This document shows positions 5,901 to 11,227 of a DNA stretch of 11,227 nt, one piece after another. The stretch is from DATECU01 sp035286745 (lineage in GTDB: Bacteria; Acidobacteriota; Vicinamibacteria; Fen-336). The stretch is taken from positions 1 through 11,227 of the forward strand of contig DATECU010000211.1 in assembly GCA_035286745.1 (NCBI GenBank), given 5' to 3'. The stretch's first letter is position 1. Each line of letters starts with the position of its first letter. The notes under the pieces are model-generated. The model saw only the letters and a list, made by a program, of their open reading frames with translations. It ran no database searches and was not told the origin of the DNA. The position numbers were made by a program, and so were the translations under genes.

Positions 5901-8900
5901 CTGGGTTGGGTGGCCCCGGCCGGGAAGAGCTGGCGCAGCAAGAAGGCCTGGAGCTCCTGCTTGTTCTCTGGACGGGCGTGGTCCTCGAAGAAGAGGGCGG
6001 CGGCGGTGCGGAAGTCGGAATCGCCGGCGCGGTGACTGAGCAGGCGCAGGAACTGGTTGTTGAGGAGCGCGATCTCGCACTGCTTCGCCGGGCCGAGCCG
6101 GCTGCCGGCCAGGTCGCGGATGTCGCCCTTGGCGGAGAAGAGGCTCAAAGCCAGCTCGGGGTGGCCGTAGCCGAGCAACCGCTCGGCGGCCCGGGCCTTG
6201 CGATCCTGCTGCTCGCGTTGGCCGTCTGCGTTCTGCGGCGCTTCCTTGGCGTAGGCGGCGAGGGCCGCTCGTTCGACCTCCAGCGCGCGGACGCCGTCGC
6301 CGGCGCGGGCGTAGAGACCGCTCCGCCAGCCGGCGACACCCTCGTCGGCAGGCCGCGGTCGGTTCCATCCCTCTAGGTAGTCCGCGGCCTCGCGGATGCG
6401 GTCGGCTCGTACCATCAGGTCCGCCGCCTCCCGCCACAACTGGTCCCAGTCGGGCCTCACCGCAACCGCCGCCTTGGCCGCCTCGATGGCGCCATCCACC
6501 TGGTGGAAGGTGCGCTTGATGTCGCGTACCGCGACCGCCCAACGCACGTCCCGAGGGCTGCGCTGGTGTTGCTTCTCGAAGAAGCCCAGCAGCACGTCCC
6601 TCTTGTCGGCGCGGGAGGCGGAGCCGCACGCCGCCTGCAGCCAGTCGCGTTCGGTACGCCGGTTCAGGGCCTCGATCCACAGGCTGAGGGCGGTGCCCCA
6701 CGCCTGCTCCAGGTCGGCGGCCCGCGCCAGTTGCTGGTAGAGATCGGCATGCAGATCGGCCTTGAACTTGGTAGTCTCGGTCTTGGCCAGCGGGAAGGGG
6801 TCGAAGGACGGGCTCTCCTTGAGGGAGAGCCGCAGCAAGAGGTGGACCGCGTTCAGACGGCTGCTCTCCCGCAGGCTCCCCTCGGCCAGCAGCCCCTCCA
6901 CCGCCCGTCGGGCTCGGGGCAGGTCCGACGCCGCCAGCGCGTCGCGAGTCAGGCGCTCCAGAAGCGCCTGACGATGGCCGGAGCCGGCCCTGGGAATCGC
7001 GCTCTCCAGCAGGGCGCGGGCCTCGCCGCCCCTACCCACCCGGCTCAGGAACCCCAGACGATCCTCCAAGAGGCCCAGGCTCCAGGGGTAGCGGGTTCCA
7101 ATGCGCTCCCATTCGGTCGCCGCGGCCTCGACGCCGCGGGTGCGCTCGACGTAGCTGGCCCGTTCCGCCTCGGCCCGCAGTTTGGGCACCCCCTCGGGCA
7201 AGGCCGCGATCCGGGTGTCGAGGGCCGCCCAGACCGCGTCGGCCTCGGGACCGCGAGCGTTCTCGGCCAGGAAGCGGGCCCGGGCCACCTCCAAACGAAT
7301 GCGCTCCTCCTCGCTGGGGGCCAGCTCGGCGCGCCGGGCCAGCACGCCGGCCCGGAAGCCGATCACCCGCTCCGGCTGCCAGCGGGCGTCCAGGAGACCA
7401 CGGCTCCAGTTCTCGGCCGCGTCCAGGAACTCGACCGCGGTGGCCTTGACCACCATGGCCAGCGTCTTCTCCAGCATCACGTCGCCGATGCGGCGGATGC
7501 CGTCGTACTGCTGGGGCCGACTCTGGTCGCGCTGCGCCTCTCGCTCAGCGCGCCCCCTGGGATCGTTGGGCATGTCCATGGCGTCGATCCAGTCGTCGGC
7601 GTCGAAGCTCAGGCCGGGGTCGGGTGGATCGATGCCGGCCAGGGGGAAGAAGGCGGAGAGCGCCTTCTCGTCCTCGGCGACGCCGGGGGTGAGACGGCCG
7701 ATGCGATTCTCCACGATGCTGAAGACGCGGGGCCGCGACAGCAGTTGCGCCAAACGCCGGAGCGATCGCTGGTCGCGCTCGAACCAGGAACAGAAGCAGT
7801 CGCCGCCTTCGGGCCAGGCGGCGTCCAGGTACTCGCGGACCGCGCCCTCCACGTCCTTCACGTTCTCGCGCAAGACGCCGGTCTCGAAAGCGAAGTAGCG
7901 AGGGCGGTTCATGCTCTTGCGGCCCTCCTCCACCACCTTGAGCGCCTCGGCGTCGTGGTTGTAGTCCCAGAGCAGGGTGGCGAGCTGGGAGATGCGCTCG
8001 GGATTCCTGGGCTCGCGATCGACCATTTGCCGCCAGGCCGCCATGGCCGCCTGAGAGCGGCCGCGGTCTTCCTCCATCTCGCCCAGATCGGTCCACAGAG
8101 GCGTGGGATCGACCACTGCGGGCGCCGTGCGCTCCACCAGGGTGCGGGCGCTCGCAGCCTGAGAGCCGTCGAGGCCGTTCAGCGAGCGATGAAGGGACAG
8201 CACGCGTTGGGCGAGCGGGCCGTCGCCCGGGTAGCTGGCAGCCAGCCGATCGGCTGCGCCTACCGCTAGCTCGAAACGCGAGAGGCGCGCCCAGCCCTCG
8301 AACAGCAGCAGCTCCTCGACCGGCGTTCGGTCGCTCCGCTTCTCCAGCTCGGCCAGGCTTGCCTCCAAAGTGCCCCGCTTCATGGTCCCCGCCAGGTACT
8401 CCTCACGGAGCGAGGCATCCACGAAGAGGAGGGCGAAGCGCCGCTCTTCCAGCAGCGAATCGGAGACGATCACCGGGGCTGCCTGATCCGGCTTGTAGCT
8501 CTGGGGGTTGAAGCTCCTCTTCCAGGAGCTTTCCGAGACCAGGCGGCCGGCTTCGCGGAAGACCAGCGAGCTGTGGGGGAAACGCTGGAGCGCCTTGAGT
8601 CGCACCCAGTCGCTCCAGGCCACCAAACGCACACGGCTGCCCAGGGGCGGCTGTTCCGGGATCTCCAGTCGAACCTCTCCCGCGTTCAGGACCTTCTCGA
8701 ACAAGGCGGTTCCCCGGAAGCGGGCCGCGATCTCCTCCGCCAGGCGCCTCAGGTCGGCATGGCGGTTCCTCTTGGCGTACCATCGCGCGCTGCGAGCCCA
8801 GATGCCGGACCCCGGGAAGCGGCTGAGCGCCCGCTCGTAGCGGGGCCCCAGCTCGTCGTCGAGGTTCCAGCGCTCGAGGCGCTCGGCCAGCTCCAGCCAC

Positions 8901-10633
8901 AGCTCCTCGGCGTCGGGCAGGCGGTCCATCTCGGTGAGCACCAGGTCCAAGGACGTTCGGTGCGAGGGATCGCGGCTCTCCAGGCGAGCCAGCGCATCCT
9001 CGATCAGGTCGGCGTAGGTCGGCTCCGAGGGCCGGGGTGGGACGCGGGTCCAAGGCTGCGGGGCCTCTCCTTCCTCCCCCTCGCCCGGCTCATAGGCCGA
9101 GTAGTAGGTCGGGGTCTGCCTCAGCTTGGGCTGGCTGCCGTCCGTGGCCCGGAAGCGCAGGCGGGCCTTGAACAGGCGCAGCTCTTCCGCGATCGGAACG
9201 CTGACCTGACGCGCCGCCAGCAGCGCGATCCGGCGACCCTCATCGGCGGCCGCCGGCGAGCCGGTCTCGATCAGGGGAAGCAGGGCCAGAGCGGCCTTCC
9301 CCTCGCCGCGTTCCACATAACGCTCCATGATGGCGGCGCGAAGCTCCGGGAGCTCCTGATGCTGGGGCGAGCGGCGCAGCAGCTCGTCGACCAGGACCCG
9401 GGCGGTCTTGAAGGTGCGGTCGGGCAGCGACTCGCTCTCCAGTCGCGCCAGGGCGTCCGGCCAGTCTTGACCCGTGAGCAGGAAGGAGACCCCGCCGGTC
9501 CAGAAGCCGGGAGTGCGGTCCAACTGGGTCACCCAGCGGTAGGCTTCATCGTTGTAGGTGCCCCAGGCCAGCGGGCGACCGCCGGCCTTGAGGGCCAGAC
9601 GGCTGAGTGCCGCCAGGTCCGCGACCTGCTCCGCGGGGCTCGCCAGGTGGGCCGCGGCCAGCGCGGCGCGGAACGCCTCCGGCACCGCGTCGATCTCCCC
9701 GTAGAGACGTGCCAGCAACCGGTGAGCCTGACGATCCAGGCCGCTCTCGTAGCGTCGCTCCATCTGGCGCAGCAGATCGGCCGCCGCGTCGCCCCGGCCC
9801 TGACCTTCGAAGTAGGTGGCCAGGCGCAAGAGAGCCGCCGGGTCGAAGCCAGCGTCGAGGACTCCCCGCCAGCTCTCAGGCGAGCCGCCGGCGGCCCGAT
9901 CCACACGTTGTGCGTAGGCACGCCGGAAGTCGATGCTCCAGGGTTCGGCGACGGCCGCGTCCAGGACCCGGTAGGCTTGCTGGTGATCGCCGTGGGCGGC
10001 CAGCAGGTCGGAGCGCAGCAGCAGGCGCCGCTCCGGGGTCATGGCCGTGCTGGCGGCGAGTCCTTGGTCCGCTTCCGCCAAACGGCCCGCCTGGACCAGC
10101 TCCCGCAACCAGTCCTCGACCGCCTGCGGATCCTCCGGGAACATCCGGGCTCGAGCCTGTCGAAGCGCCAGGGGGTCGGCCTGCTCCGGGTGTTGGCCGG
10201 CCCAGACGATGCGCTGGTTGGCCAGCGCTCGCTTGGCCTCGGCCGGCAGCCCCGGCAGGGCTCGCTCGGCGGCGCGGAACGCGGCCGCCATCTCCAGGCG
10301 GGAGGCAGCCCAGCGGGCGGTCTCGGCCCAGGCCTCCGGCCCTTCCTTCTCCGCCCACTGCTCCAGGGCCGCCAGCGCGCCCTTGCGATCGCCTAACTCG
10401 CTCTTGACCTCGGCCAGATGGCGGAGAGCCGCCGTCTCGCTGCGGGCCGAGAGCAGTTGGGCCAGCTCCGCCGGGGGCGTCGGGTAGTGGACCCGGTGGC
10501 CCTCGACCAACGAGAACCGGGTGGCCAGGGAGTAGATCCAGTCGGCCTCGGTCATCTCTTCCCAGGGGATGTGGGAAGCCGCCAGGCTGACCAGGGCCAG
10601 GGGGACCAGGACCAGTGCGCGCCGCTTGGTCAC
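2984..10633 (-). CDS. Giant exported TPR-like helical-repeat protein, 2,549 residues
   Basis: An uninterrupted frame of exceptional length. The start is taken as GTG 10633, which overlaps the upstream stop (GTGA), has GGAGG seven bases before it and places a hydrophobic signal or anchor (residues 4-20, RALVLVPLALVSLAAS) right after basic KRR. A longer frame to 10771 would add 46 low-quality residues within the upstream gene. The rest is almost entirely amphipathic helical repeats rich in Ala, Leu, Arg and Trp. TPR-like units are clearest at about 570-640, 847-906 (WTDLGEMEEDRGRSQAAMAA...DREPRNPE) and 1366-1426 (AAKAAVAVRPDWDQLWREAA). Two acidic/proline-rich linkers, at about 506-544 and 2149-2187, divide the chain into at least three blocks. 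Cysteine is very rare: I count four, two in a CFC motif near 945. TPR arrays bind other proteins, so a periplasmic or surface scaffold for the co-encoded proteins is likely but inferred. No enzymatic domain is recognised. Confidence 0.9.
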   Translation of the reverse strand: MTKRRALVLVPLALVSLAASHIPWEEMTEADWIYSLATRFSLVEGHRVHYPTPPAELAQLLSARSETAALRHLAEVKSELGDRKGALAALEQWAEKEGPEAWAETARWAASRLEMAAAFRAAERALPGLPAEAKRALANQRIVWAGQHPEQADPLALRQARARMFPEDPQAVEDWLRELVQAGRLAEADQGLAASTAMTPERRLLLRSDLLAAHGDHQQAYRVLDAAVAEPWSIDFRRAYAQRVDRAAGGSPESWRGVLDAGFDPAALLRLATYFEGQGRGDAAADLLRQMERRYESGLDRQAHRLLARLYGEIDAVPEAFRAALAAAHLASPAEQVADLAALSRLALKAGGRPLAWGTYNDEAYRWVTQLDRTPGFWTGGVSFLLTGQDWPDALARLESESLPDRTFKTARVLVDELLRRSPQHQELPELRAAIMERYVERGEGKAALALLPLIETGSPAAADEGRRIALLAARQVSVPIAEELRLFKARLRFRATDGSQPKLRQTPTYYSAYEPGEGEEGEAPQPWTRVPPRPSEPTYADLIEDALARLESRDPSHRTSLDLVLTEMDRLPDAEELWLELAERLERWNLDDELGPRYERALSRFPGSGIWARSARWYAKRNRHADLRRLAEEIAARFRGTALFEKVLNAGEVRLEIPEQPPLGSRVRLVAWSDWVRLKALQRFPHSSLVFREAGRLVSESSWKRSFNPQSYKPDQAAPVIVSDSLLEERRFALLFVDASLREEYLAGTMKRGTLEASLAELEKRSDRTPVEELLLFEGWARLSRFELAVGAADRLAASYPGDGPLAQRVLSLHRSLNGLDGSQAASARTLVERTAPAVVDPTPLWTDLGEMEEDRGRSQAAMAAWRQMVDREPRNPERISQLATLLWDYNHDAEALKVVEEGRKSMNRPRYFAFETGVLRENVKDVEGAVREYLDAAWPEGGDCFCSWFERDQRSLRRLAQLLSRPRVFSIVENRIGRLTPGVAEDEKALSAFFPLAGIDPPDPGLSFDADDWIDAMDMPNDPRGRAEREAQRDQSRPQQYDGIRRIGDVMLEKTLAMVVKATAVEFLDAAENWSRGLLDARWQPERVIGFRAGVLARRAELAPSEEERIRLEVARARFLAENARGPEADAVWAALDTRIAALPEGVPKLRAEAERASYVERTRGVEAAATEWERIGTRYPWSLGLLEDRLGFLSRVGRGGEARALLESAIPRAGSGHRQALLERLTRDALAASDLPRARRAVEGLLAEGSLRESSRLNAVHLLLRLSLKESPSFDPFPLAKTETTKFKADLHADLYQQLARAADLEQAWGTALSLWIEALNRRTERDWLQAACGSASRADKRDVLLGFFEKQHQRSPRDVRWAVAVRDIKRTFHQVDGAIEAAKAAVAVRPDWDQLWREAADLMVRADRIREAADYLEGWNRPRPADEGVAGWRSGLYARAGDGVRALEVERAALAAYAKEAPQNADGQREQQDRKARAAERLLGYGHPELALSLFSAKGDIRDLAGSRLGPAKQCEIALLNNQFLRLLSHRAGDSDFRTAAALFFEDHARPENKQELQAFLLRQLFPAGATQPSTPGLDRWWSFLTHAGLETAVRVALAERWLAITPGPWLGSPPFAFLDRVGNEMIQPSAVGGGRVAFRAPDLDRLWAQDLLRRDRADDLLAFLEPRWQDLLSRIKGYARLSASSDRVSWASWLDDPAALATWARAAASRPEKAQEMVAIMGERRLWDRFWVLAARRWQVEPLVALLPADTRTAWFRFWEPAPTSDPVLLARRQAVEQASNAVGRLLQGTVQAAEDPLIARLRGPRSVGEVLSQDGRWRWPEFGLRKDAKGESIEVGDDRVIGQGVDQGRLPGALWGDRPGQAWYVLEALARYRQRDRTAPFLSIETPERGGETERRLLAIRLAQGLDDLPLALGLAASFPGAAQDRSWIEAHLRLLVAAGQKEKARSIFEKHLRGIQATLGEDSFRSLSALAEELGLPTPLELLDAKRSVGPVFLAYLYDRRGALAPRFFTADLVGFRTALANRWAGRERELSPEQVRYWLRELWASDSAPLPRIGLAKLGGLWPHTAAWLSGRPLRDRLTTLEAIEQAAVPGALRPRLLALLSWQGGDQAARLLAVRVHLARGEDDQAIALVDAMLAETRGGEALTLDLAETETPETVATEEADPESEAAPMPPPAGATGDALVGRLRVWLRPFRDAKRASGVEERFRKLLQEQREDGATSPAAWRLAFELTPVGERPALAQALEEAWFRGQLALDDLGAIGDLLARLLPIEAPRWLARWPQTFGHAHARERAAILAKLGDAAGAASALFAARRRALWPSPAEEQAFDGWRQLGAPAAHDEKTPAVWAAALPFWRTKPEAVLPGLGDHLKAHPHDVLAARAAFRSPGPGDEESVLRVAMIREQAAWDNRRDPDLAFLRLRAARGLLPQSPRAGRVAMGALDSRALVGDLVARRFRSPAIDGALADLARLTAKAGQEDQLKAVLALLDDRSAPNAAALRAELLLERPKSLEAYRMVNGQPAPIRPRDLTWSMLANLLQAEGVR
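2994..2999 (-). promoter_or_regulatory. Shine-Dalgarno for the 509-residue gene, inside the end of the giant gene
   Basis: GGAGGG on the minus strand lies six bases before ATG 2987 and within the last codons of the giant gene. It supports that start and re-initiation at the ATGA overlap. Confidence 0.75.
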
Positions 10634-11227
10634 TGCCGCACCTCCAGGGTGGCACGGGCGAAGCCGTGGTTCTTGGCCCCGTCCACCGCCTCGAACAGGA
10701 CCTCTTGAACGCCGGAGAGCCTCCCCGGCAGGCGGAGCCAGCCCACCGACCGTTTGGCGGAGGCGTCCCAACGGAGGGGGATGGGGGGAGCGTCGCCGAC
10801 GCGAGCCGTGAGCAGGACCACGTCCTCATCGGTGCGAACGGTCACCCGTACCGCCTCACCAGCCCGGGCTACGCCCGGCAGATCCGGCCGAATCAGCGGA
10901 GCCCGCCCGTCCAGGACAAAGTGCTTGGTCTCGGAGAGGCGCGCCCCGCTCGAGTCGCGGATCAGGATCCGGACCGCATAACGGCCATCGGGGAAGCCCT
11001 CCGGGACCAGGAAGCGGCCTTCCCACAAGTTGCTGGCCGGCCGGTGCCGAAGATCGAGCTTGAGTCCGAAGGGGAAGAGCGCGGTCGCGGACAGGGTGCC
11101 CGGATCGCACTCCACGCGCAGGACCGGATCGCCGGGCTGGATGCGCCGGGGGCGGAGCAGGGAGCGGGGGGCGGCCAGGAAGGCGGTGTAGGGGGTGACG
11201 AACTTGTAGCGCTTGGAGAGGGCGATG
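10630..11227 (-). CDS. VIT/VWA-type surface protein, C-terminal part (N-terminus off right edge)
   Basis: The frame is open to base 11227 and gives the last 198 residues. It begins IALSKRYKFVTPYTAFLAAP. The motif (Y/F)xFVTPYTAFLA is a signature of the region following the von Willebrand A domain in bacterial proteins with a vault/inter-alpha-trypsin (VIT) domain. The VIT and VWA domains themselves would lie to the right, beyond the window. The remainder (from about 11140 to 10633) is beta-strand rich, with WEGRFLVPEGFPDGRYAVRI and SETKHFVLDG suggesting two Ig-like or macroglobulin-like domains. Such proteins are normally secreted or cell-surface exposed and bind ligands through a metal-ion site in the VWA domain. 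There is no C-terminal sorting motif or membrane helix: the chain ends ARATLEVRQ. An internal GTG at 11115 is not a real start, because the signature motif lies upstream of it. The stop overlaps the start of the giant gene, so this is the upstream partner in the operon. Confidence 0.8.
   Translation of the reverse strand, partial: IALSKRYKFVTPYTAFLAAPRSLLRPRRIQPGDPVLRVECDPGTLSATALFPFGLKLDLRHRPASNLWEGRFLVPEGFPDGRYAVRILIRDSSGARLSETKHFVLDGRAPLIRPDLPGVARAGEAVRVTVRTDEDVVLLTARVGDAPPIPLRWDASAKRSVGWLRLPGRLSGVQEVLFEAVDGAKNHGFARATLEVRQ
10641..10645 (-). promoter_or_regulatory. Shine-Dalgarno deciding the GTG start of the giant gene
   Basis: GGAGG on the minus strand, seven bases before GTG 10633 and inside the last codons of the VIT/VWA gene. 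It is the main reason for choosing GTG 10633 over the in-frame upstream start at 10771. Confidence 0.75.

Noticed and set aside
4185..6701. 838-codon open frame on the minus strand in another frame
   Set aside because: Same-strand shadow of the giant gene. It is Pro/Gly/Arg-rich low-complexity sequence, whereas the overlapping frame has helical-repeat character.
6503..8269. 588-codon open frame on the plus strand
   Set aside because: Antisense shadow of the giant gene, with no Shine-Dalgarno, no motif and a biased composition.
8573..10396. 607-codon open frame on the plus strand
   Set aside because: It lies entirely antisense to the giant TPR gene. Its translation is Gly/Arg/Gln-rich with no fold-like pattern, as expected for the mirror frame of GC-rich coding DNA.
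10634..10771. Upstream in-frame start for the giant gene at 10771
   Set aside because: It would add 46 Arg/Gly/Pro-rich residues before the hydrophobic signal and overlap the VIT/VWA gene by 142 bases. GTG 10633 has the Shine-Dalgarno and the signal sequence.
1..11227. tRNA, rRNA or CRISPR array
   Set aside because: No tRNA cloverleaf ends, no rRNA-like stretch and no regularly spaced direct repeats were seen on either strand; the search was by eye only.

Overview
The window is very GC-rich DNA with strongly GC-biased third codon positions. Almost all of it is coded on the minus strand. The likely source is a high-GC environmental bacterium. The VIT/VWA protein followed by a giant exported repeat protein fits Acidobacteriota or a similar deeply branching phylum, but no rRNA or other marker is present, so this is a weak inference.

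Right and centre (11227 down to 1458, minus strand): one tightly packed operon of three genes. It starts with the C-terminal part of a VIT/VWA-type surface protein that runs off the right edge. Next is a giant 2,549-residue exported helical-repeat (TPR-like) protein, then a 509-residue secreted protein of unknown function. Both internal junctions are 4-base stop/start overlaps (GTGA, then ATGA), each with a good Shine-Dalgarno sequence. The three products are therefore probably made together and may act together outside the cytoplasmic membrane. Nothing in the sequence identifies a catalytic activity, so a scaffold or adhesion role is inference.

Left (1457 down to 1): a scarred accessory stretch. 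From right to left it holds a copy of a CAAAGG/CACGAAG-type intergenic repeat directly after the operon, then a 56-codon N-terminal stump of an IS110-family transposase on the plus strand. Next come an imperfect hairpin that resembles a decayed integron attC site and an intact unstable-antitoxin gene on the minus strand. Last are what looks like only the first dozen codons of its partner toxin, and a secreted penicillin-binding-protein-like transpeptidase that runs off the left edge. The toxin start codon overlaps the antitoxin stop and is in frame with the transpeptidase, so the toxin appears to have been replaced or deleted and its translation start fused to an unrelated gene.

The most notable points are the coupled VIT/VWA–giant TPR–orphan operon, the antitoxin whose toxin frame leads into a PBP-like enzyme, and a transpeptidase signal peptide whose coding sequence closely matches the antisense of the intergenic repeat found 700 bases away.
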